Shown here: piece by piece, positions 47,250 to 56,982 of the stretch
How positions within the stretch are numbered: the stretch's first letter is position 1
Layout of the letters: each line of letters starts with the position of its first letter
DNA from: Streptomyces sp. JB150
GTDB lineage: Bacteria > Actinomycetota > Actinomycetes > Streptomycetales > Streptomycetaceae
Direction: 5' to 3'
DNA length: 64,000 bases
Assembly (NCBI RefSeq): GCF_011193355.1
Contig: NZ_CP049780.1
Coordinates: forward strand, 5,600,445 to 5,664,444
Program-made: the position numbers and the translations under genes
Notes under the pieces: model-generated
Seen by the model: only the letters and a program-made list of their open reading frames with translations
What the model was told of the DNA's origin: nothing
Databases searched by the model: none

Positions 47250-47276
47250 GGGTGGACGCCTCGCAGTCGTCCACCC
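47250..47276. terminator. bidirectional hairpin between convergent genes
   Basis: GGGTGGACG, nine-base loop, CGTCCACCC lies between the MazG-like gene (+) and the antiporter gene (-). Nine perfect base pairs, no T tract. Confidence 0.6.
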
Positions 47277-47293
47277 GCCGAGGGGGAGTCGTC

Positions 47294-48526
47294 TCAGTCG
47301 CCGACCGGCGCCTGCGCCCGCTGTTCCTCGTCCGCAGGCCGGACGGCCGCCGCGGTCCGCGCGCGGGCCGCGCGGCGGCGGGTCCACCACATCGCCACCG
47401 GCTCGGTGTACCGCGCGGTGAGCGGTCCGAGGACGACCAGCAGCAGGACGTACGCGGTGGCCAGCGGGCCCAGCGCCGGTTCGATGCCCGCGGTGACCGC
47501 CAGCCCGGCGATGACGATCGAGAACTCTCCGCGCGCCACCAGCGCGCCGCCCGTCCGCCACCGTCCCTTGACGGAGATCCCGGCCCGCCGGGCCGCCCAG
47601 TAGCCGGTGGCGATCTTCGTCAGGGCGGTGACGACGGCCAGCGCGAGCGCGGGCAGCAGCACCGGGGGAATGCTCGCCGGATCGGTGTGCAGCCCGAAGA
47701 AGACGAAGAACACCGCGGCGAACAGGTCCCGCAGCGGGCTCAACAGGGTGTGCGCGCCCTCCGCGACCTCCCCGGACAGCGCGATGCCGACCAGGAAGGC
47801 GCCCACGGCCGCGGACACCTGGAGCTGCTGGGCGACCCCGGCGACCAGGATCGTCAGACCGAGCACCACCAGCAGCAGCTTCTCCGGGTCGTCGCTGGAG
47901 ACGAACCGCGAGATCACCCGCCCGTAGCGCACGGCCGCGAAGAGCACCAGCCCCGCGACGCCCAGCGCGATGGCCAGCGTCACGCTCCCGGCGGCGAGGC
48001 CGACGCCGGCGACCAGCGCGGTGACGATCGGCAGGTACACGGCCATCGCCAGGTCCTCCAGGACCAGCACGCTGAGGATGACCGGCGTCTCCCGGTTGCC
48101 GATCCGCCCCAGCTCGCCGAGCACCTTGGCGATGACCCCGGAGGAGGAGATCCAGGTGACCCCGGCGAGCACGACGGCGGCGACCGGTCCCCAGCCGAGG
48201 AGCAGCGCCGCCGCGGCGCCCGGCAGCGCGTTGAGCGCGCAGTCCACCAGACCGGCCGGGTAGTGCGCCTTGAGGTTGGAGACGAGGTCGCTCGCCGTGT
48301 ACTCCAGGCCGAGCATCAGCAGCAGCAGGATCACGCCGATCTCGGCGCCCGTGGCGATGAACTCCTCGCTCGCGCCGAGCGGCAGCAGCCCGCCCTCGCC
48401 GAAGGCCAGACCCGCCAGCAGATACAGCGGTATGGGGGAGAATCGGAACCGAGCGGCGACCCGGCCGAGCAGGCCGAGCCCCAGGATGATGGAACCGAAC
48501 TCGATCAACAGGACTGCGGAGTGCAC
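47294..48526 (-). CDS. CPA2-type cation/proton antiporter
   Basis: 410 residues, about 12-13 membrane helices. Family features: IPLYLLAGLAFGEGGLLPLG, EIGVILLLLMLGLEYTASDL, WISSSGVIAKVLGELGRIGN, VSAAVGAFLVGIALSG, FFVFFGLHTDP. No TrkA-N domain is fused. K+/H+ exchange is the usual activity of this KhtU/KefB-like group. GTG start four bases from the preceding regulator's stop. Confidence 0.88.
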   Translation of the reverse strand: MHSAVLLIEFGSIILGLGLLGRVAARFRFSPIPLYLLAGLAFGEGGLLPLGASEEFIATGAEIGVILLLLMLGLEYTASDLVSNLKAHYPAGLVDCALNALPGAAAALLLGWGPVAAVVLAGVTWISSSGVIAKVLGELGRIGNRETPVILSVLVLEDLAMAVYLPIVTALVAGVGLAAGSVTLAIALGVAGLVLFAAVRYGRVISRFVSSDDPEKLLLVVLGLTILVAGVAQQLQVSAAVGAFLVGIALSGEVAEGAHTLLSPLRDLFAAVFFVFFGLHTDPASIPPVLLPALALAVVTALTKIATGYWAARRAGISVKGRWRTGGALVARGEFSIVIAGLAVTAGIEPALGPLATAYVLLLVVLGPLTARYTEPVAMWWTRRRAARARTAAAVRPADEEQRAQAPVGD

Positions 48527-48530
48527 GCGC

Positions 48531-49016
48531 TCACTCCCGTCCGAGTATCGCGGCGGCCGCGTCGACGCCCTCCCGCGTGCCGATGACGATCAGGATGTCA
48601 CCGCCCGCCAGCCGGAAGTCCGGCGCCGGGGACGGGATCGCCTCCGCCCGCCGCAGCACCGCCACCACGGAGGCGCCCGTCTCGGTCCGCACCCGGGTCT
48701 CGCCGAGCACCCGCCCGTTCCAGTGCGAGGTCGCGGCCACCTCGATCCGCTCGGCCACCAGGCCCAGGTCGGTGGTGTAGAGCAGGCTGGTGCTGTGGTG
48801 CGCCGGCATCAGCGCGTCGATCAGCGCGCCCGCCTCGGCACCGGTCAGCCGCAGCGACTGGGCGCACGAGTCGGGGTCGTCCGCGCGGTACACGGCGACC
48901 GTCCGGGCGCCGTCCCGGTGCGCGACCACGGACAGATGGCGCTGTTCACGCGTGACGAGGTCGTACTGGACCCCGATACCCGGCAGCGGCGTCGCCTTCA
49001 GGCGTGGAGCGGACAC
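48531..49016 (-). CDS. TrkA-C (RCK_C) regulatory subunit of the antiporter
   Basis: 161 residues. The N-terminal half (LKATPLPGIGVQYDLVTREQ) matches KhtT-type subunits, and the C-terminal half is TrkA_C (~85-160; ATSHWNGRVLGETRVRTETG, FRLAGGDILIVIGTREGVDA). KhtT binds nucleotides and gates KhtU. GTG at 49016 with GAGGGAAG upstream. First gene of the two-gene operon. Confidence 0.87.
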   Translation of the reverse strand: MSAPRLKATPLPGIGVQYDLVTREQRHLSVVAHRDGARTVAVYRADDPDSCAQSLRLTGAEAGALIDALMPAHHSTSLLYTTDLGLVAERIEVAATSHWNGRVLGETRVRTETGASVVAVLRRAEAIPSPAPDFRLAGGDILIVIGTREGVDAAAAILGRE

Positions 49017-49169
49017 GTTTCTTCCCTCTTGTTTCGCTGGGCCCGTGCGCCGTACTCGCCGCGCTCGGCGGCCGGCCCCGGACCTCGCTCGGCGGTACGA
49101 CCCGGAGTCCCCCGTTCGTGACGGGGGACTCCCGCCGGTCATGCTGTCACCCGGCCGTACGGTGACGAC

Positions 49170-50227
49170 ATGGGTGTTGTCACGGATATACGCGGGCTGC
49201 GGGCGGCGGCAAGGCTGGACCGGGCACGGCCGGACGGAGGGGGACCGGACGGAGGGGGACCGGACGGAGCGGGAAGCGTGTCGCTGTTCTGGCGGATCTT
49301 CTCCCTCAACTCCGTCGGCCTGGCCATGGCCGCCGCGCTGCTCCTCGGCCCGGTCACCGTGTCCACGCCCGTCCTGCCCGGCGAGGCGCTGGTGGTCCTC
49401 GTCGGCCTCGCGGCGCTGCTGGCCGGGAACGCGGTCGTGCTCCGCATCGGACTCGCCCCCCCCTGCAACGGCTGGGCCGGGCCATGGCGGCGGCGGACCT
49501 GCTGCGGCCGGGGGCCCGCGCGGTCGTCGCCGGGCCCGCCGAGACCGCCGGGCTGATCACCACGTACAACACGATGCTCGACCGCCTGGAGGCCGAGCGC
49601 GCCACCAGCGCGGCCCGCGCCCTGTCCGCACAGGAACGCGAACGCCGTCGCGTCGCGCGGGAACTGCACGACGAGGTCGGCCAGACCCTCACCGCCGTGC
49701 TGCTCCAGCTCAAGCGGGTCGCCGACCGCGCGCCCGAGGACCTGCGCCAGGAGGTGGGGCAGGCCCAGGAGGTCACCCGCGCGGGACTGGACGAGGTACG
49801 CCGGATCGCGCGTCGGCTGCGCCCCGGCGTCCTGGAGGAGCTGGGCCTCGCCAGCGCCCTGCGCGCGCTCGCCGGCGAGTTCACCGCGCAGGGACTGACC
49901 GTGCGGCACAAGGTGCGCGGCGGACTGCCCCCGCTGACCGAGGAAACCGAACTCGTGATCTACCGGGTGGTCCAGGAAGGGCTCACCAACACCGCCCGGC
50001 ACTCCGGCGCCGACCGCGCGGAACTGCGCCTGGCGCCCGCTCCCGACGGCGTCGAACTCCTCGTCCGCGACAACGGCAAGGGCCTGCCGGCGGACGTTCG
50101 GGAGGGCGCGGGCATCGGCGGCATGCGAGAGCGTGCCCTGCTGATCGGGGCGGAACTGAGCCTCGGACCCGCGCCCGGAGCCGGTACGCAGATGCGGATC
50201 CCCTGCCGTACCCCGGAAGCCCGATGA
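49170..50227 (+). pseudogene. NarL-type sensor histidine kinase, frameshifted at a C8 tract
   Basis: From ATG at 49170 the frame encodes two membrane helices (SLFWRIFSLNSVGLAMAAAL, LVVLVGLAALLAGNAVVLRI), then runs into eight Cs at 49456-49463. It continues in the wrong frame and stops near 49553. The other frame resumes exactly there (LQRLGRAMAAADLLRPGARA). It encodes an intact HisKA_3 (RRRVARELHDEVGQTLTAVL) and HATPase_c (GLTNTARHSGADRAEL, NGKGLPADVREGAGIGGMRE), ending at 50227. A real mutation, a sequencing error or slippage are all possible. ATGA overlap with the next regulator. Short DGGGP repeats occur at 49236-49270. Confidence 0.85.
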
Positions 50228-50880
50228 CCACGCCGGCGCGCGTCCTGCTCGCCGACGACCACACCCTCGTACGCCGTGGCGTACGTCTCATCCTCGACGC
50301 CCAGCCGGACCTGACGGTCGTCGCGGAGGCCGGGGACGGCGCGGAGGCCGTGGCACGCGCGCGTGCGGGCGACGTCGACCTGGCCGTCCTGGACGTCGCC
50401 ATGCCCCGGATGACCGGCCCCCAGGCGGCCCGCGAGCTGTCGCGCCGGCTGCCCGGACTGCGCATCCTCATCCTGACGATGTACGACAACGAGCAGTACT
50501 TCTTCGAGGCCCTGAAGGCCGGGGCCTGCGGTTACGTGTTGAAGTCCGTCGCCGACCGCGACCTGGTCGAGGCGTGCCGCGCGGCCATGCGCGACGAGCC
50601 GTTCGTCTACCCGGGCGCCGAGCGCGCCCTCGTCCGCGCCTACCTGGACCGCCTCCACCGCGGGGACGGCCGGCTGCCACGGCGGCCCGTCACCGAGCGC
50701 GAGGAGGAGATCCTGAAGCTGGTCGCCGAGGGCCACACCTCCAAGGAGATCGCCGAGCTGCTGTTCATCAGTGCCAGGACCGTCGAACGCCACCGCGCGA
50801 ACCTGCTGCACAAGCTGGGCCTGCGCGACCGCCTGGAACTGACCCGCTACGCGATACGCGCGGGCCTGATCGAGCCGTGA
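50224..50880 (+). CDS. NarL/LuxR-family response regulator
   Basis: 218 residues. Receiver (RVLLADDHTLVRRGVRLILD, phospho-Asp in LAVLDVAMPRMTGPQ, Lys in GYVLKSV) and a LuxR HTH (VTEREEEILKLVAEGHTSKE, ISARTVERHRANLLHKLGL). The ATG overlaps the kinase stop. The regulator itself is intact. Confidence 0.93.
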   Translation: MTTPARVLLADDHTLVRRGVRLILDAQPDLTVVAEAGDGAEAVARARAGDVDLAVLDVAMPRMTGPQAARELSRRLPGLRILILTMYDNEQYFFEALKAGACGYVLKSVADRDLVEACRAAMRDEPFVYPGAERALVRAYLDRLHRGDGRLPRRPVTEREEEILKLVAEGHTSKEIAELLFISARTVERHRANLLHKLGLRDRLELTRYAIRAGLIEP

Positions 50881-51035
50881 GGCGACCGGTCGTCTGGCTC
50901 GGCGCGCGTGAGCGGACGACCGCGGCCTCGCCGGGCGAGTGGCCACGGCCCCCGCCGACCGGGTGACCGGCGCCTCCCCGGCCGGTTGTCCACAGGCGGC
51001 CCGAGCCACGTCCGCCGACCGCCTACCCTTGTCCC

Positions 51036-52553
51036 ATGAGCAGCATCGACCAGAGCCAGACCGTGGGCGTCCGCACATACGAAGTACGCACCTACGGGTG
51101 CCAGATGAACGTCCATGATTCCGAGCGACTGGCCGGTCTGCTGGAAGACGCGGGCTACGTGCGCGCGCCCGAGGGTTCGGACGGCGACGCGGACGTCGTC
51201 GTCTTCAACACCTGCGCGGTCCGGGAGAACGCCGACAACCGGCTGTACGGCAACCTGGGCCACCTCGCCCCGAAGAAGGCCAAGCGGCCGGGCATGCAGA
51301 TCGCGGTCGGCGGCTGTCTCGCCCAGAAGGACCGCGACACCATCGTGAAGAAGGCGCCCTGGGTGGACGTCGTCTTCGGCACGCACAACATCGGCAAGCT
51401 GCCGGTCCTGCTGGAACGCGCGCGCGTGCAGGAGGAGGCGCAGGTCGAGATCGCCGAGTCGCTGGAGGCGTTCCCCTCCACGCTGCCGACCCGGCGCGAG
51501 AGCGCGTACGCCGCGTGGGTGTCGATCTCCGTCGGCTGCAACAACACCTGCACCTTCTGCATCGTCCCGGCGCTGCGCGGCAAGGAGAAGGACCGCCGCC
51601 CCGGCGACATCCTCGCCGAGGTCGAGGCCCTGGTCGCCGAGGGCGTCTCCGAGATCACGCTGCTCGGCCAGAACGTGAACGCGTACGGCTCCGACATCGG
51701 CGACCGCGAGGCCTTCAGCAAGCTGCTGCGGGCCTGCGGCCGGATCGAGGGCCTGGAGCGGGTGCGCTTCACCTCCCCGCACCCGCGCGACTTCACCGAC
51801 GACGTCATCGCCGCCATGGCCGAGACGCCGAACGTGATGCCCCAGCTCCACATGCCGCTCCAGTCCGGCTCGGACACCATCCTGAAGGCCATGCGCCGCT
51901 CCTACCGCCAGGAGCGCTACCTCGGCATCATCGAGAAGGTCCGCGCGGCCATCCCGCACGCCGCGATCACCACCGACATCATCGTGGGCTTCCCCGGCGA
52001 GACCGAGGAGGACTTCGAGCAGACCCTGCACGTGGTGCGCGAGGCCCGCTTCGCCCAGGCCTTCACCTTCCAGTACTCCAAGCGCCCGGGCACCCCGGCC
52101 GCCGAGATGGACAACCAGATCCCCAAGGAGGTCGTCCAGGCGCGCTACGAGCGGCTGGTGGCCCTCCAGGAGGAGATCTCCTGGGAGGAGAACAAGAAGC
52201 AGGTCGGCCGCACCCTGGAGCTGATGGTCGCCGAGGGCGAGGGCCGCAAGGACGGCGCCACGCACCGCCTCTCCGGCCGCGCCCCCGACAACCGCCTGGT
52301 CCACTTCACCAAGCCGGACGAGGAGGTGCGCCCCGGCGACGTGGTCACCGTCGAGGTCACCTACGCCGCCCCGCACCACCTCCTCGCCGAAGGCCCCGTC
52401 CTCGCCGTGCGCCGCACCCGCGCGGGGGACGCCTGGGAGAAGCGTAACGCCGCGCAGGCCGCCAAGCCGGCGGGCGTGATGCTGGGCCTGCCGAAGATCG
52501 GCGTGCCGCAGCCGCTGCCGGCCGCCACGGCAGGCGCCTGCGGCTGCGACTGA
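51036..52553 (+). CDS. miaB: tRNA-2-methylthio-N6-isopentenyladenosine synthase MiaB
   Basis: 505 residues. N-terminal UPF0004 ([49 protein letters not shown]), radical-SAM CxxxCxxC in [20 protein letters not shown], and a TRAM domain with [17 protein letters not shown]. It methylthiolates i6A37 of tRNAs, acting after MiaA encoded downstream. Its C-terminal TRAM part is followed by ~40 extra residues ending ACGCD. ATG at 51036. Confidence 0.96.
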   Translation: MSSIDQSQTVGVRTYEVRTYGCQMNVHDSERLAGLLEDAGYVRAPEGSDGDADVVVFNTCAVRENADNRLYGNLGHLAPKKAKRPGMQIAVGGCLAQKDRDTIVKKAPWVDVVFGTHNIGKLPVLLERARVQEEAQVEIAESLEAFPSTLPTRRESAYAAWVSISVGCNNTCTFCIVPALRGKEKDRRPGDILAEVEALVAEGVSEITLLGQNVNAYGSDIGDREAFSKLLRACGRIEGLERVRFTSPHPRDFTDDVIAAMAETPNVMPQLHMPLQSGSDTILKAMRRSYRQERYLGIIEKVRAAIPHAAITTDIIVGFPGETEEDFEQTLHVVREARFAQAFTFQYSKRPGTPAAEMDNQIPKEVVQARYERLVALQEEISWEENKKQVGRTLELMVAEGEGRKDGATHRLSGRAPDNRLVHFTKPDEEVRPGDVVTVEVTYAAPHHLLAEGPVLAVRRTRAGDAWEKRNAAQAAKPAGVMLGLPKIGVPQPLPAATAGACGCD

Positions 52554-52631
52554 CGATCCGTCCGGACGGTCGTCGACCGCGCGGACGGACGCGGTGAGCC
52601 GCCGCGGCGCGCGGGGGTTACGCTGCCGATC

Positions 52632-53426
52632 ATGCTTGTCGCCGCCGCAGTATGCCCCTGCCCGCCGCTGCTGGTGCCCGCGGTCGCCGCGGGTGCCGCG
52701 CCCGAACTGGACGCCGCGCGTGCCGCCTGCACGGACGCCCTCGGGGTGCTCGCCGCCGCCCGGCCCGACCGGCTGGTGGTGGTCGGGCCCGCCGGAGACG
52801 GCCACCGCGGCCCGGACCCCGGGGCCGGTGGACCGCACGCGCCGGCCGAGGGGCCGTACACGGGGTCCGCGACGCCGTACGCGGGAGTCCGGTCGTTCCC
52901 GGAGGGCACGCCGGGGTCCTTCCGTGGCTTCGGTGTCGATCTCGGCGTACGCCTGGGCCGGGAGCAGGCCGCCGCGCCCGAGCGCGAGCTGCCGGCGTCG
53001 CTGGCGGTCGCCGCTTGGCTGCTGGAGCGCACCGGGTGGTCCGATGCCCCGATCGAGGGACTGGCGGTGGCGGAACCGCTCGACGCCGAGCGGTGTATCC
53101 ACATCGGAAGGGACATCGCGGGGCAGGCCGGGAGAGTGGCGCTGCTGGTGATGGGCGACGCCAGCGCGTGCCGGACGGTCAAGGCGCCGGGCTATCTGGA
53201 CGAGCGGGCGGCGCCCTTCGACGCGGAGGTCGCGCGTGCGCTGGGGGCGGCGGACGTCGCGGCGCTCAAGGCGCTCGACACCGGGCTGGCCCGAGAACTG
53301 AAGGCCTCGGGGCGCGCGCCGTGGCAGGTGCTCGCGGGCGCCGCCGAGGACGCGGGGCTCAGCGGCGCGCTGCTGTACGAGGACGCGCCGTACGGCGTGG
53401 GCTATCTGGTGGCCGCCTGGTCGTAG
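52632..53426 (+). CDS. class III extradiol dioxygenase-like protein, activity unknown
   Basis: 264 residues. The N-terminus MLVAAAVCPCPPLLVPAVAA and the strand RPDRLVVVGPAGDG match the LigB/AmmeMemoRadiSam-B-type fold found between miaB and miaA in Streptomyces. The C-terminus has VARALGAADVAALKALDTGL and LLYEDAPYGVGYLVAAW. Classical metal-binding histidines are not clear (CPCPPLL instead of a His motif), so catalysis is doubtful. Confidence 0.7.
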   Translation: MLVAAAVCPCPPLLVPAVAAGAAPELDAARAACTDALGVLAAARPDRLVVVGPAGDGHRGPDPGAGGPHAPAEGPYTGSATPYAGVRSFPEGTPGSFRGFGVDLGVRLGREQAAAPERELPASLAVAAWLLERTGWSDAPIEGLAVAEPLDAERCIHIGRDIAGQAGRVALLVMGDASACRTVKAPGYLDERAAPFDAEVARALGAADVAALKALDTGLARELKASGRAPWQVLAGAAEDAGLSGALLYEDAPYGVGYLVAAWS

Positions 53427-53445
53427 GCCGCGTGCGGTTCCGCAA

Positions 53446-53489
53446 ACGGCGGACGGCCGGGAGCCTGCTGCTCCGCGGCCGTCCGCCGT
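53446..53489 (+). terminator. terminator after the miaB-dioxygenase unit
   Basis: ACGGCGGACGGCCG and CGGCCGTCCGCCGT form a perfect 14-bp stem with a 16-base loop, 20 bases past the stop. No T run, as is frequent in Streptomyces. Confidence 0.75.
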
Positions 53490-53624
53490 ATGCGTTGTCG
53501 TGCCTGTCCTGCTTGTACTGCGGGTAGTGCGGCCAATCGGCCACTGCGGGTCGCGCGCCCTCGTGTGGCCCGCGTCGTCCCGCTCGGTCGTGCGGTGTTC
53601 CGTCGTGCGGTGACGCCGACTGCC

Positions 53625-53930
53625 TCAGGAGGCCGGCGGCGGGGTGCTGGGCGGAGTGCCCGGCGGAGTGTCGGGCGGAGTGGCCGGCGGTGTGCCGGTG
53701 GTGCCTCCGGGCCCGGTGTCGTCCTTGTGGGCGAGCCGGTCCATGGCGTGCTTGGCCTTGCCGGAGCCGGACTGGATCCGGTCGCTGTACTTGCCCTTGG
53801 TGCGCTCGTCGACGACCTTGGCGGCACGGTCGATACCGTGCTGGATCTTGTCCCCGTGCTGTTGCGCGAGGCCGGAGACCTTGTCCTTGGCCGGGCTGAT
53901 CTTGGCTTTGAGATTGTCGAACAGACCCAT
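53625..53930 (-). CDS. antitoxin-like (MT0933 family) small protein with Pro-repeat tail
   Basis: 101 residues. MGLFDNLKAKISPAKDKVSG and HGDKIQHGIDRAAKVVDERT are the Rv0909/MT0933-type antitoxin-like domain, here without an obvious toxin gene beside it. The C-terminus is a repeat of TPP units (GTPPATPPDTPPGTPPSTPP) from GGCGGAGTG DNA repeats. Start at 53930. A chromosomal stress or structural role is as likely as antitoxin. Confidence 0.75.
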   Translation of the reverse strand: MGLFDNLKAKISPAKDKVSGLAQQHGDKIQHGIDRAAKVVDERTKGKYSDRIQSGSGKAKHAMDRLAHKDDTGPGGTTGTPPATPPDTPPGTPPSTPPPAS

Positions 53931-53955
53931 GGGTCCACCTTCCCTCGCGGGCAGT

Positions 53956-54333
53956 CTACGTGCGGGTGCCCTTGTCGGCCTCGCTGTCGGCCGCCTCCAC
54001 CGCGGACTGCTGCTTGGGGATCCCGACGGCGTCGGACGCGCCGGAGCCGGAGTCACCGGCCTCCGGCGTGGGCGCGTCGGCACCCGTGCCGGTGGCCTCG
54101 CCCGTGCCCGTGCCCTTGTCCGTCGTCGGGTCCGTCGTCGTCTCGGTCGCGGCGTCGCCGCCGGCATCGGCTCCCGCGTCGGCCGATCCCTTCGCCTCCC
54201 CGGACTTGTCGGACTCCTTCGGTTCGGAGCCTGCCGACGACGTGCCGACAGACGACGTGCCGGCCTGCGCCTCGGCGGCCGACGCCCCCTCGGTCGCTTT
54301 CGATCGCCGAAGAAGTCGCGCAAAAACGCCCAT
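53956..54333 (-). CDS. acidic low-complexity protein, function unknown
   Basis: 125 residues. MGVFARLLRRSKATEG is followed by ~100 residues rich in Ala, Gly, Ser, Thr, Asp and Glu with no domain, probably disordered. GGAG lies before the ATG at 54333, and it precedes the antitoxin-like gene by 25 bases on the same strand. I recognise no family; Streptomyces genomes often have a similar gene at this site. Confidence 0.6.
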   Translation of the reverse strand: MGVFARLLRRSKATEGASAAEAQAGTSSVGTSSAGSEPKESDKSGEAKGSADAGADAGGDAATETTTDPTTDKGTGTGEATGTGADAPTPEAGDSGSGASDAVGIPKQQSAVEAADSEADKGTRT

Positions 54334-54515
54334 ATCCACTCCATACGTTACTCGTGCGGGCGAAATCCCGCGTCGCCCGGTGCGTTCGATTGCGACGCCC
54401 GGGTCACCGCCCCTGTGAACCGGCGGCGAGAACCTCGCAACGGGCAACGAACCCGGTTGCCGGCCGTCACGTAACTCGTTCGAGGCGGGGGTGAGAGGTT
54501 TGCGAGACTGGTGCG

Positions 54516-55454
54516 GTGAGCAGTGCAGCCCCCACCCCCCGCGTCATCGCCGTCGTCGGTCCTACCGCGGCCGGAAAGTCCGATCTGGGCGTGTTTCTCG
54601 CCCAGCAGCTCGGTGGGGAGGTCGTCAACGCCGACTCCATGCAGCTCTACCGGGGGATGGACATCGGCACCGCCAAGCTGACGCCCGAGGAACGCGGCGG
54701 CGTACCGCACCACCTCCTCGACATCTGGGACGTGACCGTCACGGCCTCCGTCGCCGAGTACCAGCGGCTCGCCCGTGAGCGGATCGACGCACTGCTCGCC
54801 GACGGGCGCTGGCCGATCCTGGTCGGCGGCTCCGGCCTCTACGTGCGCGGGGCCGTGGACAACCTGGAGTTCCCCGGCACCGACCCCGAGGTGCGGGCCC
54901 GCCTGGAGGACGAGCTGGCCCTGCGCGGCTCCGGCGCGCTGCACGCCCGCCTCGCCGCCGCCGACCCGGAGGCCGCGCGGGCGATCCTGCCGAGCAACGG
55001 CCGCCGTATCGTCCGGGCCCTGGAAGTGATCGAGATCACCGGCCGGCCCTTCACCGCCAACCTCCCCGGCCACGACTCGGTCTACGACACCGTGCAGATC
55101 GGCGTCGACGTGGCCCGCCCGGAACTCGACGAGCGCATCGCACGCCGGGTCGACCGCATGTGGGAGGCGGGACTGGTCGAGGAAGTGCGCGCACTGGAGG
55201 CGCAAGGGCTGCGCGAGGGGCGTACGGCGTCGCGCGCCCTCGGCTACCAGCAGGTGCTCGCGGCGCTCGCCGGCGAGTGCACGCTGGAGGAGGCGCGGGC
55301 CGAGACCATCCGTGCCACCAAGCGCTTCGCGCGCCGTCAGGATTCATGGTTCAGGCGCGATCCGCGGGTGCATTGGCTCAGTGGGGCCGCGGCGGATCTC
55401 CGGGAACTTCCGCGGCTCGCCCTGGCGTTGGTCGAACGACCGGTTACAGCCTGA
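54516..55454 (+). CDS. miaA: tRNA dimethylallyltransferase MiaA
   Basis: 312 residues. P-loop VIAVVGPTAAGKSDLGVFLA, DSMQLYRGMDIGTAKLTPEE, LVGGSGLYVRGAVDNLEFPG, and the C-terminal RFARRQDSWFRRDPRVHWL. It adds a dimethylallyl group to A37 of tRNAs reading UNN codons, giving MiaB its substrate. GTG start at 54516. Confidence 0.96.
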   Translation: MSSAAPTPRVIAVVGPTAAGKSDLGVFLAQQLGGEVVNADSMQLYRGMDIGTAKLTPEERGGVPHHLLDIWDVTVTASVAEYQRLARERIDALLADGRWPILVGGSGLYVRGAVDNLEFPGTDPEVRARLEDELALRGSGALHARLAAADPEAARAILPSNGRRIVRALEVIEITGRPFTANLPGHDSVYDTVQIGVDVARPELDERIARRVDRMWEAGLVEEVRALEAQGLREGRTASRALGYQQVLAALAGECTLEEARAETIRATKRFARRQDSWFRRDPRVHWLSGAAADLRELPRLALALVERPVTA

Positions 55455-55555
55455 TCACGTCATGGCATCGGGACGCTCCGGCCGTCATCGGGGCCTCCGG
55501 CGCCGTGCCATCATCGAGCTTCGATCGACCAGTGGAGTCCTAGTTGGGAGGGCGC

Positions 55556-56065
55556 GTGGCGATGGAGGCCGGCCCTCGCGACACCGCACAAGGCGCCGAG
55601 CACGCCACCACCGGAAGTGGTGCTGCGGAGCGGGACGACGACCGTCTGAGCCCTGACGGGCCGGAAGAGACCCAGGGCGGGGTGACCGACGACGGTCCGG
55701 AGCCGGACGAGATGTTCGTCGGCGGCCCCGAGGTCGAGGTGGAACTGCGCCCCCAGCGGCGGCTGCGGCTGTGGCAGCTCGCCCCCATCGTGGGCCTGGG
55801 CGCGATCGGTTCGCTGATGTTCGCCTTCCCGCTCGCCTTCGACTTCGGCGACAGCGGAGCCATGATCGCCATGCTCGGCCTGCTCATCTGCTCCTGCGCG
55901 GCGGGCTGGGGCATGATGGCCGCCCGCAAGGTCGGACACACCTGGCCCGGACTGCCCCAGCGGGGCTCCGGGAGGCGGCCGGACTGGCGGGTCGTGATCG
56001 CGTACGTCGTCGTGGTCGCCGCGGCGGTCGTGCTGGCCGTGTGGCGCGTGGCCAGACTGCGCTGA
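55556..56065 (+). CDS. integral membrane protein, function unknown
   Basis: 169 residues. An acidic N-terminal ~70-residue cytosolic part is followed by three hydrophobic helices (LWQLAPIVGLGAIGSLMFAF, IAMLGLLICSCAAGWGMMAA, WRVVIAYVVVVAAAVVLAVW). No known domain. It lies between miaA and dapF, a constant Streptomyces arrangement. GGGAGG precedes both the GTG at 55556 and the ATG at 55562; 55556 is chosen. Confidence 0.7.
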   Translation: MAMEAGPRDTAQGAEHATTGSGAAERDDDRLSPDGPEETQGGVTDDGPEPDEMFVGGPEVEVELRPQRRLRLWQLAPIVGLGAIGSLMFAFPLAFDFGDSGAMIAMLGLLICSCAAGWGMMAARKVGHTWPGLPQRGSGRRPDWRVVIAYVVVVAAAVVLAVWRVARLR

Positions 56066-56112
56066 CGCCCCACGGACGGCCCGCTGTCGTACCCACCCCG
56101 TACGATCGAGGA

Positions 56113-56982
56113 ATGAGCACGCGGATCGCCTTCCTCAAGGGGCACGGCACCGAGAACGACTTCCTGATCGTCCCGGACCCCGAGAACGTCATCGACCTGC
56201 CTCCGGCCGCCGTCGCCGCGCTGTGCGACCGCCGCGCGGGCATCGGCGGTGACGGGCTGCTGCACGTGGTGCGGTCCGCCGCCCACCCCGAGGCCGCGGC
56301 GATGGCGGCCGAGGCCGAGTGGTTCATGGACTACCGCAACGGCGACGGGTCGATCGCCGAGATGTGCGGCAACGGCGTCCGGGTGTTCGCGCGCTACCTC
56401 CAGTACGCCGGGCTGGTGACCGAGGGCGACCTCGCCGTCGCCACGCGCGCGGGCGTGAAGACCGTGCACATCGCCAAGGACGGCGACGTCACCGTGGGCA
56501 TGGGCAAGGCGCGGCTCCCCGAGGGCGAGGTCACCGTGAGCGTCGGCGAGCACAGCTGGCCCGCGCGGAACGTGAACATGGGCAACCCCCACGCGGTCGC
56601 CTTCGTCGACGACCTCGCCGACGCCGGGAGCCTGCTGACCCCGCCGCCGTTCAGCCCGGCCACCGCCTACCCGGACGGTGTGAACGTGGAGTTCGTGGTC
56701 GACCGCGGCCCCCGGCACGTCGCCATGCGGGTGCACGAGCGCGGCTCCGGCGAGACCCGCTCGTGCGGCACGGGCGCGTGCGCCGTGGCCGTGGCCACCG
56801 CCCGCAGGGACGGCACCGACCCCGCCGTCACCGGCACCCCCGTCACGTACACCGTGGACGTCCCGGGCGGCCGCCTGGTGATCACCGAACGGCCCGACGG
56901 GGAGATCGAGATGACCGGCCCCGCGGTGATCGTCGCCGAAGGCGAGATCGACGGGGAGTGGCTGGCGAACGCGACGCGCTGA
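56113..56982 (+). CDS. dapF: diaminopimelate epimerase
   Basis: 289 residues. Both catalytic cysteines are present, in EMCGNGVRVFARYLQ and SCGTGACAVAVATAR, and HGTENDFLIV is at the start. It converts LL- to meso-diaminopimelate. LL-DAP is used in Streptomyces wall, so this step serves mainly lysine synthesis. ATG at 56113. Confidence 0.96.
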   Translation: MSTRIAFLKGHGTENDFLIVPDPENVIDLPPAAVAALCDRRAGIGGDGLLHVVRSAAHPEAAAMAAEAEWFMDYRNGDGSIAEMCGNGVRVFARYLQYAGLVTEGDLAVATRAGVKTVHIAKDGDVTVGMGKARLPEGEVTVSVGEHSWPARNVNMGNPHAVAFVDDLADAGSLLTPPPFSPATAYPDGVNVEFVVDRGPRHVAMRVHERGSGETRSCGTGACAVAVATARRDGTDPAVTGTPVTYTVDVPGGRLVITERPDGEIEMTGPAVIVAEGEIDGEWLANATR

